Made by a program: the position numbers and the translations under genes. Below are positions 1 through 6,067 of a DNA stretch of 6,378 nucleotides, in pieces. The notes under the pieces are model-generated. The model was given only the letters and a program-made list of their open reading frames with translations, made no database searches and had not been told where the DNA came from. The stretch's first letter is position 1. Each line of letters begins with the position of its first letter. Source of the stretch: SLRI01 sp036796215 (GTDB lineage Bacteria; Pseudomonadota; Alphaproteobacteria; Geminicoccales; Geminicoccaceae); contig DAIRDJ010000218.1 in NCBI GenBank assembly GCA_036796215.1, positions 1 to 6,378 of the forward strand, read 5' to 3'.

Positions 1-559
1 CCGCTTCGGCCGGCTGCGCTACGACACGCCGATGCTCGGCCCCTTCCAGCTCTCGCTCTCGGCCGGCAGCGACCAGCGCTACGACGCCGCGCTGACCTTC
101 GGCGGCGATTACGGCGACTGGTCCGGCGTGGAGGCCGGCAATTTCACCACGCTCGGTGCCATCGCCATCCGCGACCCCAGCGATGACGCCTACGACTGGA
201 TCGCCAACGGTTCGTTCTCGACCCTGCACAACCCGACCGGGCTCAGCCTCACGCTAGCCGGCGGCTATGGCGGCGGGGCGGACGGCGACGAACCCTTCAA
301 TCTCTACGGCAAGCTCGGCTGGGACACCGACCTCATCCGCTTCGGCAAGACCGGCTTCGGCATCGACTACACCTATGCCGAGAACGTCAGCGCCGATCGG
401 GACGAGGCGCAGTCGATCGGCCTCGCCGTGGTCCAGCTCATCGAGCAGTACGGCATCGAGCTGTACAGCCAGCTCCGCTGGTTCACCCTCGACCGCGATG
501 CCGGGCCGAACGTCGACGACATCGTCGTCGGCACCGTCGGCACCCGGATCAAGTTCTGA
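1..559 (+). CDS. Outer-membrane porin-like beta-barrel protein, C-terminal part (5' end outside window)
   Basis: Frame 2 is open from the first bases to TGA at 557-559, giving 185 residues with no start needed, so this is the 3' part of a longer gene. The protein reads as alternating polar/hydrophobic strands rich in Gly, Tyr, Asp and Trp, separated by acidic loops. An early RLRYDTP followed by a Gly/Pro turn and FQLSLSAG resembles the strand pattern of Gram-negative porins (Porin_4-like). It ends in RIKF, and a C-terminal Phe preceded by alternating residues is the usual outer-membrane insertion signal for the BAM complex. The likely role is diffusion of small solutes across the outer membrane; the substrate cannot be told. 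The stop overlaps the next start (TGATG), so the downstream lipoprotein is probably coupled to it. Another type of outer-membrane barrel remains possible. Confidence 0.72.
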   Translation, partial: RFGRLRYDTPMLGPFQLSLSAGSDQRYDAALTFGGDYGDWSGVEAGNFTTLGAIAIRDPSDDAYDWIANGSFSTLHNPTGLSLTLAGGYGGGADGDEPFNLYGKLGWDTDLIRFGKTGFGIDYTYAENVSADRDEAQSIGLAVVQLIEQYGIELYSQLRWFTLDRDAGPNVDDIVVGTVGTRIKF

Positions 560-786
560 TGCGACGCTTGGTCGTGGCCGCAGTTTTACCATTGGTTTTT
601 GCCGGCTGCAGCGGCATTGACGCCTACGATGGAGAGCGTAGCCTCAACCGGCGGGAGATAGCACCTGGGCCGGGCCTGTTCACCGGCGAGGCCGGCAAAT
701 GGACCATCCTGCGTCGCGACCTGGCGAGGCCGGATCGGGACGCCCCGACCGACGACCACACCACTGAAGGGACGACAGCACCATGA
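559..786 (+). CDS. Small lipoprotein of unknown function
   Basis: This gene encodes 75 residues. The N-terminus is a classic lipoprotein signal: MRR, then a hydrophobic stretch (residues 4-15), then a lipobox-like FAGC with the lipidated Cys at residue 17. Mature protein would be about 59 residues, with no predicted membrane segment. Its core is a Gly/Pro-rich stretch, APGPGLFTGEAGKWTIL (35-51), followed by a charged, probably disordered tail. I do not recognise a named family. The start overlaps the porin stop by one base and the end overlaps the next start in ATGA, with no convincing Shine-Dalgarno of its own, so translation probably depends on reinitiation. The signal-peptide segment has uncommon codons for this DNA (TTA at 586-588, several GTT/TTT), and ATA follows at 658-660. 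Location in the periplasm, anchored to a membrane, is inferred from the lipobox; Phe at -3 is less common than Leu. Confidence 0.72.
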   Translation: MRRLVVAAVLPLVFAGCSGIDAYDGERSLNRREIAPGPGLFTGEAGKWTILRRDLARPDRDAPTDDHTTEGTTAP

Positions 787-1214
787 CCGCCGTTCTCACC
801 CCAGCCGACATCAGGAAGCGCGCCGAGGAGGTCGAGCGCAAAAAGCTGCGCGAGGCCATGGAGGCGATGAAGAAGAAGGAGTCGCACGAAGAGGATGTCC
901 GCAACGCCTTCATGACCGAAGGGCCCCGGCCCGACTGGCAGGACCGCCTCAACCGTGCCGTCAACGCCGCCATCGAGCGCGGCCAGAACGAGATCATGGT
1001 CATGCGCTTCCCGGCCGAATGGCTCGCCGACAAGGGCCGTTCGGTCAACAACTTCGAGCCCGACTGGCCGAGCACGCTCACCGGTCGTGCCGAGGCCGGC
1101 TACGAGCAGGTGTACAAAAAGGAGCTCGAGCCTTTGGGCTACAAGATCAAGGCGCAGATCCTCAGCTTCCCGGGCGGCATGCCGGGCGAGGTCGGCATCT
1201 TCCTCAGCTGGTAG
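783..1214 (+). CDS. Conserved hypothetical protein, 143 aa, helical N-terminus
   Basis: The start ATG at 783 lies in an ATGA overlap with the lipoprotein stop and is preceded by GAAGGG at 766-771 (11 bases away), a moderately placed Shine-Dalgarno. No signal peptide or membrane segment is visible, so the protein is probably cytoplasmic. Residues 7-40 are highly charged (Lys/Arg/Glu runs) and probably a helix or coiled coil. Residues 56-80 look alpha/beta. The C-terminus is dense in Gly, Pro and aromatics: GRSVNNFEPDWP (85-96), a Tyr/Lys-rich helix, then FPGGMPGEVGIFLSW (129-143). This last block looks like the conserved signature of an alphaproteobacterial hypothetical family that I recall only as uncharacterised. 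I assign no function. Coupling to an envelope lipoprotein and porin suggests a shared transcript, but the protein itself carries no export signal. Confidence 0.8.
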   Translation: MTAVLTPADIRKRAEEVERKKLREAMEAMKKKESHEEDVRNAFMTEGPRPDWQDRLNRAVNAAIERGQNEIMVMRFPAEWLADKGRSVNNFEPDWPSTLTGRAEAGYEQVYKKELEPLGYKIKAQILSFPGGMPGEVGIFLSW

Positions 1215-1276
1215 CCGCATCGCCCGGGGGCGAGTCCCGCTAGGCAGCCAGGGCGGCGTACGCTAGGACGCTGCGC

Positions 1277-2545
1277 ATGGCAGACCACGTTCCCCTGCGC
1301 ACCACCTCGTTGCTGCTCGGCGCCGGCCTGCTGTTCGCCGCGGGCGCACTCCTGGGCCTGGCGTTGCCCATCCGCGCCGAGCTCGAAGGCTTCCCCACCT
1401 CCCTCATCGGCCTGATCGGCAGTGCCTTCGCCGCCGGCTACGTCGCCGGCTGCCTCTTTGCCCCGCGCCTCGTCTCGTCGGTGGGTCACATCCGGGTCTT
1501 CGGCGTCATGGCGGCCCTGGTCGCGGTCACCGCGCTCCTCAACATCCTGATCGTCACCCCCATCGCCTGGATCCTGGTCAGGGCCGCCACCGGCTTCGCC
1601 TTTGCTGGTGCCACCATGATCATCGAGAGCTGGCTCAGCGAAAGTGCGACCAGCGAAACCAGGGGCCGCGTCTTCGCCCGCTACATGATCGTCAATCTCG
1701 CAAGCTCGGTGCTCGGCCAGCTCACCGTCACCCTCTACAGCCCCGCCGGCTTCGAGCCCTTCGTCCTGGTCGCCATCCTGGCCTCCCTGGCCCTGGTGCC
1801 GACCGCCATCAGCTCAAGCCGTGCCCCCGACCCGCTGCACGAGGTGAAGCTCGACATTCGCCGGCTGATCCGCGTCTCACCGATCGCCGTCGTCGCCTGC
1901 TTCGGCGTCGGCCTCGCCAACGGCGCCTTCGGCACGCTCGCCCCGGTCTACGCCGGCGCCATCGGCCTGCCCGTCTATGCCGTAGCCCTGCTGGTCGCCG
2001 GGGCGATCGTCGGCGGCGCCGTCATGCAGGCACCCGTCGGCAAGCTCTCCGACCGCCTCGAGCGCCGCTGGGTGCTGATCGGCACGAGCCTCGCCGGTGC
2101 CGCCCTCGCCGTCACCATCCACCTCGTCGACCCGCGCGACCCGGCCACCGTCATCCTGATGATTGCAGCGCTGGGCGGGGCCATGCACACCCTCTATCCC
2201 GTCGCCGTCGCCCACGCCAATGACCGGGCATCCGAGGGCGAGTACGTCGCGGTCGCGAGCGGCCTCCTGCTCGTCTTCGGCGCCGGCTCCACCCTCGGCC
2301 CCGCCATCGCCGCTCCGGTCATGCAACTCGCCCAGCCCAGCGCCCTCTTCCTCTGGCTTGCCTGCGTCTACCTCGCCATCGCCGCCCACGCCGTCTGGCG
2401 AACCCGCATCCGCCCCCCCGCCACCGACATCCGCCCGGCCTTCGCCACCGGCGCCGACGTCATCCAGGGGGCAATGCAGGGTGCCACGCAGGAGACCATC
2501 CACCTCGATCCCCACGCGGACGAGGAAGAATCGACAAAGTCCTGA
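1277..2545 (+). CDS. MFS transporter, YcaD-like
   Basis: This 422-aa inner-membrane protein shows about twelve hydrophobic segments ending near residue 375, typical of a secondary carrier of the major facilitator superfamily. The loop between TM2 and TM3 has APRLVSSVGHIRVF (62-75), and TM4 to the next loop has IIESWLSESATSETRGRVF (115-133). That ESWL...RGR pattern is characteristic of the YcaD branch of MFS. A second motif-A loop, GKLSDRLERRW (255-265), lies between the corresponding helices of the C-terminal half. The ATG is preceded by AGGA (1265-1268) at eight bases, supporting this start. E. coli YcaD is about 40 residues shorter; the excess here is a hydrophilic tail (about 376-422) ending in an acidic, charged DPHADEEESTKS. 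Substrate is unknown for this family. The 62-base gap after the preceding gene has no terminator, so it may be read through from the porin unit. Confidence 0.9.
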   Translation: MADHVPLRTTSLLLGAGLLFAAGALLGLALPIRAELEGFPTSLIGLIGSAFAAGYVAGCLFAPRLVSSVGHIRVFGVMAALVAVTALLNILIVTPIAWILVRAATGFAFAGATMIIESWLSESATSETRGRVFARYMIVNLASSVLGQLTVTLYSPAGFEPFVLVAILASLALVPTAISSSRAPDPLHEVKLDIRRLIRVSPIAVVACFGVGLANGAFGTLAPVYAGAIGLPVYAVALLVAGAIVGGAVMQAPVGKLSDRLERRWVLIGTSLAGAALAVTIHLVDPRDPATVILMIAALGGAMHTLYPVAVAHANDRASEGEYVAVASGLLLVFGAGSTLGPAIAAPVMQLAQPSALFLWLACVYLAIAAHAVWRTRIRPPATDIRPAFATGADVIQGAMQGATQETIHLDPHADEEESTKS

Positions 2546-2560
2546 AAAAGAGAAAAGAAC

Positions 2561-2581
2561 CGGGGAGGCAACGCCTCCCCG
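2561..2581 (-). terminator. Intrinsic terminator of the leftward cyclase gene in a convergent gap
   Basis: CGGGGAGGC (2561-2569) pairs perfectly with GCCTCCCCG (2573-2581) around a three-base loop. Read on the minus strand, the hairpin is followed by GTTCTTTTCTCTTTTTC (complement of 2544-2560), a T-rich tract as expected for Rho-independent termination of the gene ending at 2634. On the plus strand the hairpin is followed by GC-rich sequence without a U-run, so it would be a weak terminator for the MFS gene, although an outer AGAAC/GTTCT pair (2556-2560 with 2591-2595) could extend the stem. Confidence 0.75.
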
Positions 2582-2633
2582 CGCCCCTCCGTTCTCTAAG
2601 CCGCCGGCGACCTTAGCCGGGCGACGGGCCCGC

Positions 2634-5600
2634 CTACCGCAACGTCTCGAGCAGCGCCGCGGCCTCGACCAGATCCGGCGTGTCGAAGCCCTCGGTGAAC
2701 CAGTCGTAGACGGGGGCGAGAAGGTCGAGGGCTCGTTGCCGCTCACCACGCTCGGCCCAGAGGCGGGCGAGGTCGCGGGATGTCTGAAGCTCGGGCCATC
2801 GGGCGTTCTGCTGCCTCGCGACGTCGAGTGCTTTTTGCAACGAGGCCTCGGCAACGACGTCTGAACGCTGATGCCTCAGCAGCCTGCCGCACAGACGGTG
2901 CAGGTCAGGCTCGCACAGCCGCTCGCCGGTTTCCTCCATGAAGGCGAATGCCTGGTCGAGAGAGGCGTGCCCCTCCTGCAGATGACCACTCGCGCCCAGC
3001 GCGTCTGCGAGCAGCGCCAGGTGGTAGGTGCCCTGGAAGCGGGCGCCCGTTTGGCGGTAGTTCCCTATTCCCTCACGAAGCTCGCCGATGCCGGCATCCG
3101 AGTCGCCCGTGGCGGCGACGGCGGCTCCATGCATGATTTGGCCGCAGGCGACCGCCATGGCGTAGCCCTGCTCTTCGGCCACAGCGATGGCCTCGGCGGC
3201 AAGGCGCCGAACCGTCGGCCAGTCACCTTGCATCTGGTAGACGACGGCCTGCCAATAGAGGCGGCGTGCATGGGTGTAGATGTGGTCCATCCCATCGACG
3301 CTCGCCGCCGATTTCTCGACGCTGCGGCGGGCCTGCTCGGGGTAGCCGAGCGTCGTCAGGCACCAGCCCTGATAAGCGTGGATGCAGATCCCGGGATGCA
3401 GTCCGAAGCGTTGCGCCTGTCCCGGCTGTTTCAACGACCCGCACATGGCCGTGCCCGTCGCGTAATGCACTCGAGCCTCGGACGGGCGACCGATGTGGGC
3501 CAGTGAAATGGCCTGGGCCAGGTGGCCCGCGATACGCGCGCCCTGGTCATCGACGTGTTGCACGCGCTGCAGCAGGTCCGCCGCCGCCTCGGCAGCACGA
3601 GCATGTTGCCCGCGAGTCAGCTGGTAGATCCAGATGCCGAAGAGCACAGGAAAGGTGGCGGCATCCTCATCAGCGTCCACGAGACTGCAGAGCTCCCACG
3701 CGCGGCCGAAGGCGCGCATCACCTCGGGTGCCGCATAGCCGTGCACGTTCATGCAGGCCGTGCCGAGCAGCCGCTGCGCCGCCAGCTCCCGCATCACCCG
3801 CTCCGGGCTCTCAGGCAACAAGGAGAGCTGACCCAAGCCACGCGTCAGATGACCGATGGCCTCGCGTCCGGCGGAGCGGGACAGCGCCTGCTGACCGGCC
3901 TCCTGCCAGGCAGCTCCAGCCTCTTCGGCCATGCCGGCCAATGCATAGTGCTGCGCCAAGAGGCCAGGCTCGGCGGACGCCTGCTGAGGAAAATGCTCGG
4001 TCAGGGCCAGCACGATCTGCCGGTGGATCTCCTGGCGTCGCGAGCGCAGGAGGCTCTCATAGGCGGCGTCCTGGACCAGCGCGTGCTTGAAGGTGTAGCT
4101 GGCATCGGGTGGTGTGCCGCGGCGGAAGACCAGCTCGGCGGCGGCGAGCTTGGCCAGGGCGCCCTGCAGCTCGGCCTCCGGCCAGCGGGCGACGGCAGCC
4201 AGCAGCTTGTAGTCGAACACCCGGCCGATGCAGGCGGCGGCCTGGGCGACGTCCTTGACGTCCGGCAGCCGGTCCAGCCGCGCCATGAGCGAATCGTGCA
4301 GCGAGGCGGGAATCTTCAACGCGTCGCCGGTGCCGCTTTCCAGAACGGCCTTGGTCATCTCCTCGACGAACAACGGCACACCGTCGGTTCGCGCGATGAT
4401 GGCGTCGATGACCGCGGTGGGCAGGGTGGCGCCACTGCTCAGGGCTTCGACAATAGCTGCGACCCCGGCCCGGCCCAGCCGGTTGAGGGTCAGCCGCGTG
4501 ACGTGCGGGTGGGCCGCGAGTTCGGGCTGATGGTCGGGCCTGGAGGTGATGACGATCAACAGGCGCGTCTCGGCGCAGCGGTCGAGATGGAGCTGGAGCA
4601 GCTCGAGCGTGCTCGGGTCGAGCCAGTGCGCATCCTCCAGCACCAGCAGCACCGGTTGTCGTTTCGCCAGCGCCATCAGCTCGTCGCCCAGCGCCTGCAT
4701 GGTGCGGGCACGCTTGGCCTGCGGCGTCAGGTCGAGCTGGCCGTACCGCGACGCGCCGTCGAGGCCCAGGAGCTCGGCCAGGAGCGGTGCCGCACCGGCA
4801 ATGTTGCCCGTGCCCTGGTCGACCAGCGTTTCCAGCTTGTCGAGCTGCGCGCTCACCTGATCGTCAGCGGTGAAGCCGGCGGCATGACGGAGATGCTCGA
4901 TGACCGGCCAGAACGCGCTGTCGGTGTGGTAGGGTGAGCATTGCATGCGGACCCGCGCATGTGGCTCGGCCGCGACGGCGTCGATCAGCGCCTCGGTGAT
5001 CCGCGATTTGCCGATCCCGGCCTCGCCGACCAGCAGCACGCCCTGGCCCTCGGCGCTCTTCGCCTGGCCCCAGCGCTCGAGCAGCAGCGCCAGCTCCTGG
5101 TCGCGGCCCTCCATCGGCAGGATCGCTCCGGCGCCGCGCGCCGCGAAGCGGCTCTCCAGCATCTGCTCGCCGGTAACCGCAAAGGCCGAGACGGAGCCGG
5201 CCAGACCCTTCAGCACCTGCGGCTCGAGGGCCTCGAGCTTGAAGAGATCACCCAGGAGCTGCCGTGTCTTTTCGCCGATCACCAGCTGGCCCGGTTCGGC
5301 CAAGGCCTGCAGCCTTGCTGCCAGGTTGGGCGTGTCGCCGACCACCGTCTGCTCCTGTGCTGCCCCCTCGCCGATCAGCTCGCCGACCACGACCAGGCCC
5401 GTCGCCAAGCCGATGCGGCAGGCCAAGGGCGCCTCGCCACCGCTCAGCCGGGCGACGGCGGCGACGATCGCGAGCCCGGCCCGGACCGCCCGCTCGGCCT
5501 CGTCCTCGTGCGCCACCGGCCAGCCGAAATAGGCCAGAACCCCATCACCCATGAACTTCGCCACATGCCCCTCGAACCGTGCCACCTCCCCGGCCACCGC

Positions 5601-5942
5601 ATTCTGATAGCCACGCAGCACCGCCCCCATCTCCTCCGGATCGAGCCGGGCGGAAAGCGCCGTCGAGCCCACCAGATCGACGAACATCACGGTCAGCTGC
5701 CGCCGCTCGGCGGTGCCGGCGGCAGCGGGCTCACGCGGCGCGGCCGAGGCTGCCGGCTGGTCCGCCAGGGCCGCGATCGCCGCCAGGAGCTTCTTGCGAT
5801 GGCCGAGGGCCACAACACCGAGCTCTTTCAGATCGTCCATGCCGAGCGTGCCGAGCACCGCACCGTCGATCGCGTTCTCGGCGAACGCCGCCGCATACTG
5901 CTCCAGCCCCAGGTCGCTGAGCCATGCGCGGACGTCGATCAT
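2634..5942 (-). CDS. SAM domain - class III adenylate/guanylate cyclase - STAND ATPase - TPR protein
   Basis: This 1102-aa, probably cytosolic signalling protein would convert ATP (or GTP) to a cyclic nucleotide. Domains in order are a SAM domain (about 3-60), an Ala/Pro linker, a class III cyclase domain (about 82-258), a STAND-type AAA ATPase (about 276-560), and helical TPR-like repeats to the end. In the cyclase, Asp89 (FVDLVGST) and Asp133 (FMGDG) fit the two metal ligands, Lys129 and Thr199 the purine-binding pair, and Asn206 and Arg210 (NLAAR) the transition-state residues. Lys/Thr is the class IIIb pattern. The ATPase has Walker A GEAGIGKS (306-313), Walker B VLLVLED (431-437) and a GVP motif (521-523). 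The ending, WFTEGFDTPDL (1081-1091), matches the usual C-terminus of this architecture, so the gene looks complete. ATG at 5942 is chosen because GGGAGG (complement of 5949-5954) sits six bases upstream and SAM begins at once; the frame stays open to 6305, but that extension is Arg/Pro-rich and overlaps the neighbour. Confidence 0.92.
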   Translation of the reverse strand: MIDVRAWLSDLGLEQYAAAFAENAIDGAVLGTLGMDDLKELGVVALGHRKKLLAAIAALADQPAASAAPREPAAAGTAERRQLTVMFVDLVGSTALSARLDPEEMGAVLRGYQNAVAGEVARFEGHVAKFMGDGVLAYFGWPVAHEDEAERAVRAGLAIVAAVARLSGGEAPLACRIGLATGLVVVGELIGEGAAQEQTVVGDTPNLAARLQALAEPGQLVIGEKTRQLLGDLFKLEALEPQVLKGLAGSVSAFAVTGEQMLESRFAARGAGAILPMEGRDQELALLLERWGQAKSAEGQGVLLVGEAGIGKSRITEALIDAVAAEPHARVRMQCSPYHTDSAFWPVIEHLRHAAGFTADDQVSAQLDKLETLVDQGTGNIAGAAPLLAELLGLDGASRYGQLDLTPQAKRARTMQALGDELMALAKRQPVLLVLEDAHWLDPSTLELLQLHLDRCAETRLLIVITSRPDHQPELAAHPHVTRLTLNRLGRAGVAAIVEALSSGATLPTAVIDAIIARTDGVPLFVEEMTKAVLESGTGDALKIPASLHDSLMARLDRLPDVKDVAQAAACIGRVFDYKLLAAVARWPEAELQGALAKLAAAELVFRRGTPPDASYTFKHALVQDAAYESLLRSRRQEIHRQIVLALTEHFPQQASAEPGLLAQHYALAGMAEEAGAAWQEAGQQALSRSAGREAIGHLTRGLGQLSLLPESPERVMRELAAQRLLGTACMNVHGYAAPEVMRAFGRAWELCSLVDADEDAATFPVLFGIWIYQLTRGQHARAAEAAADLLQRVQHVDDQGARIAGHLAQAISLAHIGRPSEARVHYATGTAMCGSLKQPGQAQRFGLHPGICIHAYQGWCLTTLGYPEQARRSVEKSAASVDGMDHIYTHARRLYWQAVVYQMQGDWPTVRRLAAEAIAVAEEQGYAMAVACGQIMHGAAVAATGDSDAGIGELREGIGNYRQTGARFQGTYHLALLADALGASGHLQEGHASLDQAFAFMEETGERLCEPDLHRLCGRLLRHQRSDVVAEASLQKALDVARQQNARWPELQTSRDLARLWAERGERQRALDLLAPVYDWFTEGFDTPDLVEAAALLETLR

Positions 5943-5948
5943 CGGCGG

Positions 5949-5954
5949 CCTCCC
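5949..5954 (-). promoter_or_regulatory. Shine-Dalgarno fixing the cyclase start
   Basis: On the minus strand GGGAGG lies six bases before the ATG at 5942-5940. This is near-ideal spacing and decides for the start at the SAM domain over in-frame ATGs further upstream at 5972 and 6020. Confidence 0.8.
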
Positions 5955-5962
5955 GGGACCAT

Positions 5963-5978
5963 GGCCCGACATCGGGCC
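5963..5978. repeat. Perfect inverted repeat GGCCCGA-CA-TCGGGCC in the cyclase leader
   Basis: Seven bases at 5963-5969 are exactly complementary to 5972-5978 with two bases between. As RNA it gives a six-base GC stem with a four-base loop, or as DNA a 16-bp palindrome of operator size. It lies between the candidate -10 box and the Shine-Dalgarno, close to where a transcript from that promoter would start, so it could be an operator or a 5' stabilising hairpin. No T-run follows, so it is not a terminator. Function is inferred from position only. Confidence 0.45.
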
Positions 5979-5984
5979 GTGCGG

Positions 5985-6012
5985 AGCATACCGGCGATCG
6001 CGGCGATCCCAA
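5985..6012 (-). promoter_or_regulatory. Candidate sigma70-type promoter for the cyclase gene
   Basis: On the minus strand TTGGGA (complement of 6007-6012) and TATGCT (complement of 5985-5990) are separated by 16 bases; each matches four of six consensus positions. Transcription would begin near 5978, about 36 bases before the start codon. A 13-bp palindrome, GATCGC-G-GCGATC (5996-6008), fills most of the spacer. A weak match in GC-rich DNA can arise by chance, and the gene could instead be read through from the SH3 gene. Confidence 0.3.
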
Positions 6013-6067
6013 AGCGACATCGAGCCCGAGGCCGGCACCGCCTCCTTGTTCGCTCGCGCTGGTCGCC

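Noticed and set aside
1220..1233. Small hairpin TCGCC-CGGG-GGCGA after the 143-aa gene
   Set aside because: Only a five-base stem with no T-run follows; too weak to call a terminator in this GC-rich DNA.
2596..2616. CTAAG/CTTAG inverted repeat near the cyclase stop
   Set aside because: Five-base stem with an eleven-base spacer; expected by chance and without other support.
1877..2854. 325-codon minus-strand frame opposite the MFS gene
   Set aside because: It reads as a low-complexity Gly/Asp/Ala product, crosses the terminator hairpin and overlaps both the MFS gene and the cyclase 3' end, which have recognisable families.
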